A stretch of DNA of 64,000 bases from Maratus speciosus. Its lineage: Eukaryota; Arthropoda; Arachnida; Araneae; Salticidae. Positions 46,001 through 56,984 of this stretch are shown here, in pieces. The position numbers and the translations under genes were made by a program. Position 1 is the stretch's first letter. The number at the start of each line of letters is the position of its first letter. The stretch is taken from the NCBI GenBank assembly GCA_963932465.1, contig OZ010786.1, forward strand, positions 271,344,411-271,408,410. Reading direction: 5' to 3'. The notes below the pieces were generated by a model. The model saw nothing but the letters and a program-made list of their open reading frames with translations. It was not told the DNA's origin and searched no databases.

Positions 46001-46025
46001 AAGTTTGGGATTGGCACATCCGACT
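43010..46025. mobile_element. Giant foldback element with ~150-bp tandem repeats in each arm
   Basis: The arms, about 43010-43990 and 45005-46025, are inverted (outer words AATGTGCCAATCCCAAAACTTTC and GTTTGGGATTGGCACAT; inner words ACAGACGGACAGACA). Each arm contains about four units of about 150 bp with CCATCGAAAAGTGTATGAAG, TTATGCATAGAATTGAACC, GGCTATGACCAGCAGGTCC and GGAAATATTC. On the right they start near 45131, 45281, 45433 and 45585. The ~1-kb centre (43990-45005) is AT-rich without coding. Long inverted arms built from short tandem repeats recall Drosophila FB elements in form. I cannot claim homology. Confidence 0.8.
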
Positions 46026-46414
46026 AATTTGTAATGTTACTTGAATCTTGAAATTCAATGTTATTATGAAATATTTTAATCTGACATTCTAATTTTACAA
46101 TTCAACTAAGAAGGCAGTAACAAAAGTATTTTGAAAGAAAAGTGAGTTATCTGAAAACTGACAGAATCGAAATGAACTTGAGAACTCGGATTTAGAGAGA
46201 AAGCTAGCAATTTACTTTTAAGAAAATGTATAGGAAATTTACTTTCTTATCCAAATCAGTCTTTCATATAATTGCACGAGAACTTATATATATATATATA
46301 TATACATTATGACTTATGAATTATATATTTCTATCATATGAAAGCGGATAATGATAGGTAAAAATTATGTGAATAATATTTTGAATCTGCCGTCAATAAC
46401 ATAATTGGATATGT

Positions 46415-46690
46415 TTATCCCGTCGACCCATTACGCCAAATTATATAAATCGCCAAACTATTCGCCGAATTATACAAATTGACATAATTTTTATTTTAAA
46501 TAACGAAAGAAGTAATAAACCAGTAAAACATTAATAAAAATACAAATAAAATATCGAAATAAAAATCACTTGATGAGTAACAAAAACGTGTTACGTGTTT
46601 AATGTCCAGTATATGTGACTTTTAAGATCAGTCATTATTGGCATTTAATCTTACAGTTTGGTGATAGTTTTTTGGTCGACGGGGTAATCG
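46415..46690 (-). mobile_element. MITE with CCCGTCGACC ends (uninterrupted copy)
   Basis: Inverted ends TTATCCCGTCGACC and GGTCGACGGGGTAA. On the minus strand its first part (GACCAAAAAACTATC, CCAAACTGTAAGATTAAATG, CAATAATG) matches 49761-49851, and the following part (TTAAACACGTAACACG, GTGATTTTTATTTCGATATT) matches 55090-55148. The junction of the two parts is a single TTAA at 46599-46602. It is therefore the empty-site relative of the MITE hit by the piggyBac at 49852-55089. Confidence 0.85.
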
Positions 46691-46829
46691 AATAATACCC
46701 ACAATTGTTAACATCTTTAAATACGAGCGAAATCCAGAAGGCAAGTTACGTTAAACATTTAAACAAAAGGAAACGGGTGTTAGAATTTGTTTTAATTGCA
46801 TAATTAAGTACAATCCTTAGATTATTTAC

Positions 46830-47121
46830 AAGCCAATTGCGACCGATGTTGAAGCATTTATCATAGCAGGGCACGATATTTTGTAGGCCCTCGTCGTAGA
46901 AAGATGCGGCCTGCGATGCCAACTATTTAATGAAGAAGTGAACGGAAAATTTCAGGAAAGTTCATTGATAGTGTCGTAATGGTTAATCTTCGGTTCTCTT
47001 TAATCTTCTCTTCCACTTTTGTAAGAAAATCATCATCAATCAGAGACGGCCGCCTATTTCGTTCTTCATCGTGAACGTTTTCACATCTTTCATTGAAAAT
47101 TCGCACCCACATCCTTACCAC
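46830..47121 (-). pseudogene. mariner transposase remnant, N- and C-termini fused
   Basis: The minus-strand frame from 47121 gives WVRIFNERCENVHDEER, RRPSLIDDDFLTKVEEKIKE and NRRLTITTLSMNFPEIFRS, the N-terminal DNA-binding part of a mariner transposase. After a stop it passes straight to AASFYDEGLQNIVPCYDKC, the C-terminus. The D,D34D core is absent. The subfamily differs from the copy at 32.8 kb, yet the deletion has the same form. Terminal repeats were not found. Confidence 0.8.
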
Positions 47122-47511
47122 AAAATCACTCCTTGCGTTTTGTCCGTAAACTTTACAAATTTTTTGAGGAATTCATGAGTTTAGTGTTTCTAGCATAAAG
47201 AAAACAGATGACAGACCATAACTCACCGGCGGTGGGATGTTCAATTTTTTTTAAACATTTTAAACGTTCAACATGCAGCCGACACAATTCTCAGGAATCT
47301 ACAAATAACTTCAATTGTTTACCAATGGGTCCACAAAGTCAATGCGCATACGTGAAATCAAAACCGCAGCGCTTCCGCAGTAAAAGTTGAAAACAGAACT
47401 TACAGGATTGCACTCGTACAACAAAACTTTCATTTTACATTCTTTAGGGTATTTTCGAATCATCTGTATAAAACAAACACTTGTTCAATGAACAATACTT
47501 TGTATACATTC

Positions 47512-47592
47512 ACCTCCCAATAGCAGACATCCCCGATTAGGGAACAGATTCCGCAGTCCTGAGACGCCTAGTGTCTAGAGGTTTTATCGAAT
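47512..47592. mobile_element. Short Tigger/pogo-like MITE
   Basis: CACCTCCCAATAGCAGACAT on the left and GTGTCTAGAGGTTTTATCG on the right are imperfect inverted ends about 80 bp apart. The centre is CCCGATTAGGGAACAGATTC. The style matches pogo/Tigger-type non-autonomous elements. Confidence 0.45.
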
Positions 47593-48119
47593 ATGCATTT
47601 AGCAGAAAAAATAATGTCGACAGATATTACTTTAAAGCATCACATTGCATCGATGAAAATGATACATTATCTTTCATTATAAATGTATCTTCATAAACTA
47701 ATGACTATCTTCTATCTATCTATAATAATAAAGAAAGAAGTTTGTGTGTGAGTGAGTGAGTGAGTGAGTGTGTCGACGGTGTTCTGAAGAGACCACTGCA
47801 CGTAGAGCTACAAAATTTGGAGAAAAGGTACGTCTATATATGAAGTTTTGCACCTCGAAGCCCGATTTTCGATCTTTTGATTAGATTTTTTTTAATTTAA
47901 TTTTTTATGCGATTTTTAGCGTTTTTTTATGTTTCGAGGCGATTTTTCCATATAAGTGAGAAGAATATGGTTTCTTTCTTTTAACCCAATGTAGTAAATT
48001 TTGTTCTCTTTCCAAAAAAGTTTATTCGGTATTCGTGCAGCGATTTTTGAATTTTTAGCGAATTTTTTATGCAATTATTGAACAGCATTTAATGCATTTA
48101 ATAAGGAGGTTAACGTAGA

Positions 48120-49760
48120 GGGACACAGTTCTGTCACCCAACGACGCCAAGTTTATCGCCAACTTGGCGGTATATCGCAAATTTGGCAACCAAAATGAGT
48201 CGCCAAAAGTGACGCCAACTTCGCGATATCTCTAATATTTCGCCAAATTCCCATAGACTTCCATTGTAAACCAATATGGATTACTTGCTTACAGAAAATG
48301 AACAAATTGAAATATTTTAATGCAACAAAAACTAATATTAACTTAAGGGATTATATTAATTATATTTAAGGGAATCTAAGTAAATTAAATTGTGAATAAA
48401 AGTAACATGATACCATTCTTAGATTATTGTATTTTATTGATATTTTCGACGAAAGGGTTGCCAGTGGTCATTTTGGTGAAAATTATAGTTGATAAATGAA
48501 TTGAAATGGCTATATCCGTTAGAAAATAATGTAAACAACTCGCAAATTAAAAGAAAATAACTGTTATTTGTTTAATTAAAAAAAAAAGAATCAAAAACCT
48601 TTTTAATGTGAGATAAAATTTATAAAATGAAAATATTTAATTTAAATATGAAAGGAATGTTTATAAAACGTAAAAAATAAATTAGTATGAAAGAAGCAAT
48701 TGATACATTATTTGGCGAATTTTCGCTTCGCCAGGTTAATAAAAATGTGCCTGAAAAAACTTGAAGAAATAAAATTTAAGTAACAGTCTTTTAGTCCTTC
48801 TTTATTTTTTTATTCAATTTAATTATCATTTTCATATAATTTTCCCATCGTATGTCTTACAGGAGAAAGGCTTTATTTGTGAGTTACATGCTAATTAATT
48901 ATTACCTTGGTCGTCAAACAATGCAATTTTAAGCCACAAAGGCAGAAGCGTGAAATAAGCCAGGCGAAGGTCACAATAATTTTTTTTTCAGTATAGGAGA
49001 ACATCTCGGAGTAAATCTTTATATTCAATTGTAAATTATATAAAAAGGAGTTAAAATTATAACTATGTAGTCAAGTATTTAAATTTTAATGTAAAAATGT
49101 GCCATATACACACATATTTTATAATCTTCGATAATCAAGCCACCACCAAATGACATATTTACTATATTATTGAAAGTTTTGTTGGCACAGGTGTCATATA
49201 CGCTCCATGGTACAAAATGGGCTCCAAAATAGCGTTATTTTGCCTGACATGGTAACTCGCCTATTGTTGTTTATTTATTAATAAGTTGTTTATTTACTTT
49301 TATTTTCTTTTTTACAGTTATATAAACTGTTTTGTTCTATAGACATTAATTGAACTTTTTATTATTTATTGCTATTTCCTTTTAAAATAATAGAAAATAA
49401 TTTAAATATATATGTGTAACTGGTATTCAAAAACGATATTTTCACCAATTTGGCGTGAAAAAAAAATCGTGCCAAACCCGGTGCGTATCTATGCCTAATA
49501 GTTATTTACATTATTGTGATTACTTAGTATCAGGCAACAGATTGAAGAGTATTTGGTATATTTTTGATGTATGGGCTTTGGTGAGTTAGAGAAAATTGCC
49601 TTGGCGTGTGATGTGAATTTTACGTATATTTACTGGCAAACTATTTATTTTTCATATACATATAAGCATTTTTTTTCAATATTTATTTTATTTATTTATA
49701 TAAAGAAGAGCTATTTATCTACCTTTAAATATGAACAGAAATAATTTGTGGTTCTACCTG
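48120..49760. repeat. Unassigned Helitron interior with GCCAA-rich repeat
   Basis: Near 48150-48260 the word CGCCAACTTGGCG and relatives recur. The part 48180-48360 is related, inverted, to 19165-19330. GCCAAACCCGGTGCG near 49471 and CGCCAGGTT near 48729 may mark ends of another old element inside the Helitron. No coding seen. Confidence 0.5.
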
Positions 49761-50223
49761 ATTATCCCGTAGACCAAAAAAAATATCGCCAAACTATAAG
49801 ATTAAATGCCAATAATGGGTGATCGTAAATGTCAAATTTACTTGACATTAACACTAGAAAGGCGGCCGTTTTTGTATACCTAGAAAGACTGAGAGTGGTC
49901 ATTTTGACTGCTCTATTTGAATGACTAAAAATAAAGCATTTTTTAATTTTTTTTGTTCAAACAAGTTTTTTAAAGTACATTTATTAATAGAATAATAGAA
50001 CATTATTTAATTTATTTACCGTTTTATATATAATATTAATTTTAGTTAAAAGAAATACAATATATATAATCAATTATCAACAAAATTTACAAATATAAAA
50101 AAAAAAAAATACACACTTTAAAAGAATTTTTTGGATTTGCTCAAAGTATCTTAAATTTATATAATATAATTGCTTTTTAAGTGTATATATTTAAAAATAT
50201 AAATATTACAAAAATAACTTACA

Positions 50224-52063
50224 TTATTTCTTTTTACATTCTCTGCAAACACTCAGCTTTATAACTTTGCAAGTGCAGGAGCCACAAACTAACATTTTGC
50301 AATCACTACAAATGTTTATAGTTTTATTCCAGTATCGATTGCTTTGGCATTGTTTGCGTTTCGTACCCGAGATTGTAGGTGCACCTGTATTTGGAGTTAA
50401 GTCTGACAGCGGAGATGTCTTAGAGTCGACATATTTTGTACGCAGTTCGTCAGCTAAATTCAAATTAAAATCACGACGCTTTATATTTACACTGGTAGTC
50501 TCTTTATAAATCACACAAGCATTTATAGCAGCTAAGTCCAGAATATTAAAAATAACTTGAACAGGCCATCGTCGAGAAGTTGATTTTGTGGAATATTTTC
50601 TTGTCATCTGGTCAAGTACTCCACACCGTATTTCGTTGAGTCGTAAAACTGAACAACCTGAAGCGTCTTTTTTTCATTGGCATTGACTTCAAGTGTAGGA
50701 TGTAAAGAGCTTAACACCAAAACATTTTTGTTTTTCTTTCCTTGATACGAGGTTAGTGATACATTATCGTGCTTGAGAATTTGGCTTGAACACAGTTATC
50801 CCTTTGTGAGCTTGAAGGATTCGGGCACTTCTTTCTTTCCACGTTTCACAGTTCCAACGATGCTAAGTCCTTTATTTCTTAGAGTTTTGGCTAATTTCAA
50901 CGTTGTGAAAAAATTATCCGTTGTTATGTTCCTTCCTGTGTTATGAAATGGCTCTGCCAAGCGACAAACAGCATGTTCTCCAACAGTTTCATCTGTAGGT
51001 CTATTTTCATTTTTACCTAAATATGGAAAGCCATTCAACAAATATTTTGATCGAACGTAAGCTGCTAGCCAAAATTTAATCCCGAATTATCGGGTTTTTG
51101 CGGCATATACTGTGTAAATGGGCAACGTGCCTTACTGGGGAAGAGTTGTTCGTCTATTGTTATATTTTCACCCGGTTTATAGCAAGGTAAACAATTTTCA
51201 ATAAATGAGTTCCAGATCTCTGGCACTAGTGCAAATTGATCAAATCGAAGTCTTTCAGATCTTGTTGCCTTCAGATCAAACCGCAAATATCTCATTATTT
51301 CATTGAACCTGTCCCGAGCCATTGTTTGGTGAAAAAAGTTTATTCCCCATGTTGTGGACCATAAGTTGTTTATTGAAATACCTTTAGAAATAAAAGCTCC
51401 ACGAGCATACAGTAGGGAAATAAAAGCATCTAATTCGTCTAAAGATATATTCCAATGCGGATTCTGCAAACATCGATGAGCTTCCGCTTCTCTGCATATT
51501 TTTATGAAACGAAGAATCTTTTCATTTATGAATAGTCTCCATGCACTAATGAAATTCCCTAACATTACATTTCTAGTGGCAAATGAACTTGGTCCAGGAA
51601 CTTCTCTCAACACATTGTGCTACTGTCGTTTTCCTGAAGAAATATTACCAGAAGGAACTGCCTATATTGTTCCATCTTTTGCTACTTATACATTTTGCTC
51701 ATTTCCTTCCTTTTGGGAACATACTTTTTGTTCTTCACTTTTACGTAGTAGTTTACTTTTCTTTTGACGTTTTCTGTTTTATTTTCGTTTTCTACCACGT
51801 GTGGTACTCGCATGACTTCAATCGACATTTATAAAAGAATTTCCTTCATTTTGAGATTCAGACGAAAAATATGTTTGTGCAGTTTCAGTAAAAAAACGGC
51901 ATTCGTCCGCGGAAGAGGATTCACTTACATTTCCAGGGTTATATTCATCGTCAGATAAATTTGAATTTTCATCTGTACCAGAATCGGTTTCAGATACAGA
52001 CCGCAATATTTTTAGAAACTCTTCTTCTGACAGATTGCTTTTACCAACACTTCTTCGCGACAT
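50224..52063 (-). pseudogene. piggyBac transposase pseudogene, nearly full length
   Basis: This is the DDE transposase that cuts and inserts the element at TTAA. Start 52063 (MSRRSVGKSNLSEEEFLKIL) opens an acidic N-terminus. The core follows from 51613 (REVPGPSSFATRNV; FISLLYARGAFISKG; MRYLRFD), then the first catalytic Asp in ENITIDEQLFPSKAR. The second Asp is in NITTDNFFTTLKLAKTL (near 50930). The third is expected after STKYGV near 50621, before MTRKYSTKSTSRRWP. The C-terminus (50224-50320) is Cys-rich, CSDCKMLVCGSCTC...CRECKKK, the piggyBac zinc-binding tail. Breaks: three in-frame stops at about 51650-51700, a frameshift near 51070, another near 50790, and a one-base loss in the third catalytic Asp codon near 50620. 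Damage is light, so it is relatively young, but it is inactive. Confidence 0.9.
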
Positions 52064-53230
52064 AGCTTGAAAAAAATGTGCATCCGATCAGGTCAAGAGC
52101 TTCAATAGAAATAAATATCTGTTACTAAAAAAGCAGATGCTTTCGAACATAAAAGGAATTTCACGTGACCAGCAGGTGTTTTTCAACCCCGCTTATTCTC
52201 CAAATGACAGCAGTCTATTACAGGCCCTACGAAAAGAATCACGTGACAAGCAGATGTTTTTAACCCGTTAATAGTCGCGCGTTGGTCTTTTCCCCGCCCG
52301 AAATTCGTTATCTTCCTGTAACTCATTTCCCGTTAAAGTTACGATAGCCAAATTCCGTGTAGCTGACCTTGAGTGTTCACACTCTTGTGTAGTAAAATTG
52401 CAAGTCATTCCTGCTATTTCTTAGCATTTTATCGCATTCTTAAGTTTCAATCGGTCTAAATGACCTCGTTGCGACCACTTACGTTAGTTGAATTTTTTCC
52501 CCTCGTGTTCATCCTTTCCCATTTCCGCGAAATCAGTGGGGGAAAGTTTCTTCGAAGTACGGGCTCTCTCTCTGTTGTTATTTCGTCTTTCTTTCTTTCT
52601 GTTCATAGAGTACTTTTTTAACTTTTAGAATGTGACTTAAAATTGTTTTATTATATTAGTTGTGAAGTCAGTTCGCACAAAAAACTGATGGATGGTCATT
52701 TACATTTTTTTTTTCATTGTCAAATATTGCGGAAATAAATTCTCAAATTGATAATCATTTAAACATGGAAAAAAGGGAAATTCATCATCATTATTTGCCA
52801 TTAATTTCCATTTATTACCCGAACATATAAGTGAAAGAAAACAGACAATAACACTGCCAAACCATTAAAAAAAAGAGAAGATAATTTTGTGGGAATCAGT
52901 AAAAAAAATTGCCGTATCTCCAAAATCTGAAAAGTATCGTTTTTGTACAATAAAACAAATTCGAAAGATAAAACAATTTTCTCAGAAATGTAGTGCAGAA
53001 ATGTATTTGCGAAGAACATACATATAATTTATTTGTATAATAAGAAAAATAATGACAATTTTATAATGTAGTTTAGAAATTACGCAAATAAAAATCTCTT
53101 TTGGATAATTCAGTGAATGTTTATACTACGATTTTAAAAAAATATTTCAAGTATTTTTCTAAAATTCATCTATTTTTAAATTTTCATACTGTAAGTAAAA
53201 ACACATTTTTTTTTTTAACAATGCCGTAGA

Positions 53231-53231
53231 A

Positions 53232-53265
<34 letters not shown>
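53231..53265. repeat. ATT microsatellite
   Basis: About eleven tandem ATT units. Confidence 0.9.
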
Positions 53266-53924
53266 GAAATCCAATAGAGGCTTGCGGACAGTATCTAACA
53301 AATTTAAATTTGTTGTCCTTCATCAATTGTTCAAACTATTTTTCAGAATAATGTTTTCCAGAATATGAGAGGAAATTCATTTAAATTAAATTATTGCTGC
53401 AAATTTATAATTTCGGAGAAAATTTTCTTATTGTTTTTTATTATTTTAATGAACGTTATTATAAAACAATAAATTATAACATTAATACCTTATTATAAAA
53501 TGTACAATTGAATATTTACTTTAATTAAATAGTTTCTGTAAAATACATCCCTATTAAGATGAACCTTTCAGTGATTCTATTAATTAAAATAATTTATCCA
53601 TCTTAGGATTTAAATTTACAATTGCAAATGTATTTAAATTAAATATATAATTTCAATAACTTACTTATTTTTACTTTATATAAGCGAAGTTCGTATCCAG
53701 AGTTTTTATTCAAGGGCACTGCTCCCACCCTGAAATAAGTAGAAAAACTACAAATCGTGCATTTTCATTTGAAAAATGGATTTAATCACAAAATCTCGAG
53801 AGTCCTCCCGTCCTCTCCCCCCTCATATACACACAGACACCCCACAAAATAAATAAATAAGTAAAACGTAGTTACAACATTTACATTTATAATTTCGAAG
53901 TTAAGTATTTTTTACCTTTTTCTT

Positions 53925-53928
<4 letters not shown>

Positions 53929-53957
<29 letters not shown>
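53929..53957. repeat. TA microsatellite
   Basis: Uninterrupted TA dinucleotides, about 14 units. Confidence 0.9.
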
Positions 53958-53961
<4 letters not shown>

Positions 53962-54334
53962 TACATTTTGAATAATATTTGGTTTATGTGGTATTTGTGA
54001 TTTCATAATTATTGGTCATTTTCCTTATTTTTCAATGGTATTATTGAACAGAAAGTTTACATATATGTATTGTCTTTAATTGTTTATGGCATCAAATTTG
54101 ATGGGTTTTCATATGTTTTAAATGAATTAATCGTCCGCAATATGCTGGTGAATTAGTGATATTGTATTTGATTTTCTGTTGCATGTCATAGGTTCCATTT
54201 TTATTTTAAGTTTAATTGTTCAATTTAATGTCAGTGTAATATATTGATGCTAAATTTATTAATTTTATTTTATTAGATGGATATAGAGTGCTGGAGTATA
54301 AAAAAAAATCTACCTGACTCTGATTCTGTCCTTC

Positions 54335-54335
<1 letters not shown>

Positions 54336-54366
<31 letters not shown>
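54336..54366. repeat. Poly-A run of 31
   Basis: A 31-base A run follows CTGATTCTGTCCTTCC. It could be the tail of a retroposon on the plus strand, but no body or target-site duplication was found, so it may be simple sequence. Confidence 0.7.
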
Positions 54367-54367
<1 letters not shown>

Positions 54368-55514
54368 AATCGTGAATTTAGATTCATATTAGTAAATGTT
54401 TTCCTACTAATTATTGATTCATAGTAACATCATAAATTCAATCAAATCATTTGCTATTTACTTTTAAGTATTTATGCAAAACGAAGAAAGAGTTATTAAA
54501 AACATTTATCTAGATGCCAACTGAATATATACTTAAGCGAAATAAATAATTGCTGTAAAAGGTTGTAAAATGAATAATTGCTGTAATCTTTTAAAGTTCA
54601 GTCAATATTTTCACCCTACGTTATCCATTTTCGATCATCTGATAACACCGGGAAGTTTCCCCTCGTTTTCGGCCTGCTGGTAACGGCGGCAAATGGACCG
54701 AACGCGACTACTAACGTTCTAAAAAATGTCGCGACTACTCTCGGGTTAACATCCCTCCCTACCTCACGTATGCTTCTTTCCATGAAATGTTATTAAAATT
54801 ATCTCGAAAAGAAAGAAAAATCGTTCGTAGACAGCAAAAATTAAAAATTAAATGTAATGTTAGATTTTATTTCTTCAGCGGTCAAAATGACCGCAATCCG
54901 TCTTTCTAGGTATACACATTTATAGGGCTCATAATATTGTGTAAAAAAATTTAAATTTTTGCGCTACATAATCCTTATGAATAATTAGGAAAATTCAATA
55001 AACCATGTAGAAATCGAAGAATATTTAAGAAAAATACAAGCGTTTGAAATTCATTTTCGGTCAAAATGACCGCTCTCGTCTTTCTAGTGTTAAACACTTT
55101 ACACATGTTTGTTACGTCATCAGGTGATTTTTATTTCGATATTTACGTTTCTTCGCGATCTGCTGCAATTTTTTGACATTCCATTTTTGACCTATAATAC
55201 TAAAGTAATTTCTACCTTCATTTCAATAAAGTTTATTCGGATTTCGTATAACAATTTTCGAATTTTTCGGGTATTTTGTATATGATTTTTAGTGTATTTT
55301 AGCGATTTTCTACCAATTTTCCACATTAGTGAAAGATGTTGATAGAAGTTGAATCAACTTTCAATCTTCAAGCACAATATATAATTTTTCTTTCTCTTTT
55401 CGTAATTTGTGCAGCGATTTAAAATTTTTTCGCAATATCTTATTGTGATTTTCAGAGGTTTTTCGCGATTCGTGCAGTTTTTTATGTACCCGGGCAATGC
55501 CGGCAAGTTAGCTA

Positions 55515-55549
<35 letters not shown>
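55515..55549. repeat. TA microsatellite at the Helitron 3' boundary
   Basis: About 17 TA units directly after the Helitron's CTAG. Confidence 0.85.
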
Positions 55550-55552
<3 letters not shown>

Positions 55553-55554
55553 GT

Positions 55555-56980
55555 CTATGTATTTTGTATCTAAACATCATAAAGAAAATAAGGGAAAATG
55601 TTATTTCAAAATTGTGAAAAAACTACTTTATAAATCGGCACATTATTAATCATAGCTTAAACGCATTATAGCTTAATCGAACGGGCTTGAACCACCTCCC
55701 CCTTGCCCTGTGGCCAGGAATAATTAAATAAATTTTCACCTCTGACCCCTTCAATTTTTTGTAGGAATTATTAAAACCCTATAACCCAATTCATGCATCA
55801 ACCTAATGCAAATGGAAACTCCAATTATGGAAATGATAAATGTTTCTTCCCCCATTCATGTGAAAAAGTACAAAAAGTTTCCGATACAATTGTGCTAAAA
55901 TGTTATAAATGTTTATTTTATAAACAAGGGATTTTTTCATTTTTATTTTTTCATCTTAGAGCGAGTTTTTTGTGACTATTAAAAAAGTGTGATGATAGTA
56001 CTAGAAAGTAAAGTTGTTTAGAAGTAATTGTTTGTAAATCATAAAGATCTTCTTTATAACTACTTTATTTTCATTTGTTTTTTGTCTACAAGTAATTGCT
56101 GCTATTTCACATTTCCATGACTGTAGTCTAAATTATTGCTATTACATTTTTGACTCTGCTGAAATCCATGGTAGACCTGCCAGAATTGGACGTATGCTAC
56201 AAAATATCATGGAATGTAGAGTACCATTTAAAATATCACATGGTGCAAAGCTGAGATGCCCCAAGTTCAAAAACTAACAAATGAGAAGGAATCACTTGAA
56301 CATTATTAGGTGCAATGAGTGATCTCTTGAGTCTTTGTAATTTTCTCAATTTCAATAGTGTAGCAAGGGCGACTAGAAAACATTTTTTCTTCTTGTTGTC
56401 ATAACAGCTTAATTTATCTAAGAAATCCTACTCTTAATTATCAACTAAAAGTGTTGATCCACAATAACCCAACGTTAGAAAATATAATAGCGCAATGGCA
56501 TTTGCATAGTTTTCAGCAACAAGGAAGAACATGCAAAGGTCCATATTGCTTTAAAATAGCAATACATTTATCATCACCAGTACATTTCATTTGATCTAGG
56601 GGGATCATCATAACGGGTAAAGCCTGCTAGTGACTAATAATAATAAAATATCTAGAATTGTTTCCCGTCATACGTTCTAAAAGAAATGGTGATAACATGT
56701 AAAAAGATATATAGAAGCACCCCACGAAACAGCCCTCACCAATTGGCTCGAAGCAACTATATTATTGTGGGTCTAGACATATCCACATACTATCTCATAT
56801 CGAAATTAATTTTACGTTCACGTCAAACATATACAGTTTACACAATATATATACACATTGAAAAATATACAGGGCACACAGTTAAAAGCACTTAAAACAA
56901 ACTTAAACGTTATATGATCATGAGAATATCATGTGAAAGACTACAAAAATTTAAGAAGAATTCGCTGAAGAATCTACTAA
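55555..56980. other. Unassigned stretch
   Basis: Less AT-biased pieces around 56150-56280 and 56500-56590 read through for about 40 codons in some frames but match no family I can name. They may be an old transposon remnant. No terminal repeats were found. Confidence 0.4.
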
Positions 56981-56984
56981 AGAA

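Larger units (their letters stand above)
52264..54745. mobile_element. TTAA-flanked element nested in piggyBac
   Basis: Ends CCCGTTAATAGTCGCGCG (left) and CCCGAGAGTAGTCGCGAC (reverse complement of right) abut TTAA at 52260-52263 and 54746-54749. A second copy of the CGACTACTAACGTT word lies just inside the right end (near 54705), and GCGACCACTTACGTTAG lies inside the left (near 52472), both oriented as subterminal repeats. The 2.5-kb interior has no transposase, only AT-rich DNA, microsatellites and a poly-A run. It sits upstream of the transposase start. Confidence 0.8.
49852..55089. mobile_element. piggyBac element, near complete, with TTAA duplication
   Basis: TTAA lies at 49848-49851 and 55090-55093. 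The ends are CACTAGAAAG inverted repeats. Each end is followed by GCGGTCATTTTGACCG-type palindromes, and a second inner copy with TATACCTAGAAAGAC (about 49876 left, about 54905 right). It carries a transposase on the minus strand. Subtracting the 2482-bp TTAA element inserted between coding 5' end and right terminus (52264-54745) leaves about 2.75 kb, normal for piggyBac. The MITE at 46.4-46.7 kb gives the empty site. Confidence 0.9.
49761..55148 (+). mobile_element. MITE split by piggyBac insertion
   Basis: The halves 49761-49851 and 55090-55148 are collinear with the minus strand of the uninterrupted copy at 46415-46690. Words shared on the left are ATTAAATGCCAATAATG; on the right TTAAACAC and GTGATTTTTATTTCGATATT. 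The distal third of the MITE is missing after about 55148. Confidence 0.8.
47719..55515 (+). mobile_element. Helitron with nested insertions
   Basis: The 5' end TCTATAATAATAAAGAAAGA follows an A and leads into a TG/AGTG-rich run. The 3' end has CCCGGGCAATGCCGG followed by AAGTTAGCTAG, the GC-rich hairpin and CTAG of Helitrons, followed by T. Internal words occur near both ends (AAGTTTATTCGG, GTGCAGCGATTT), showing that both belong to one family. A MITE, a piggyBac and another TTAA element account for most of the length. No Rep/helicase coding was recognised, so it is non-autonomous. Confidence 0.7.

Noticed and set aside
54336..54366. Poly-A tail of a retroposed gene or LINE
   Set aside because: No coding body or target duplication was seen upstream.
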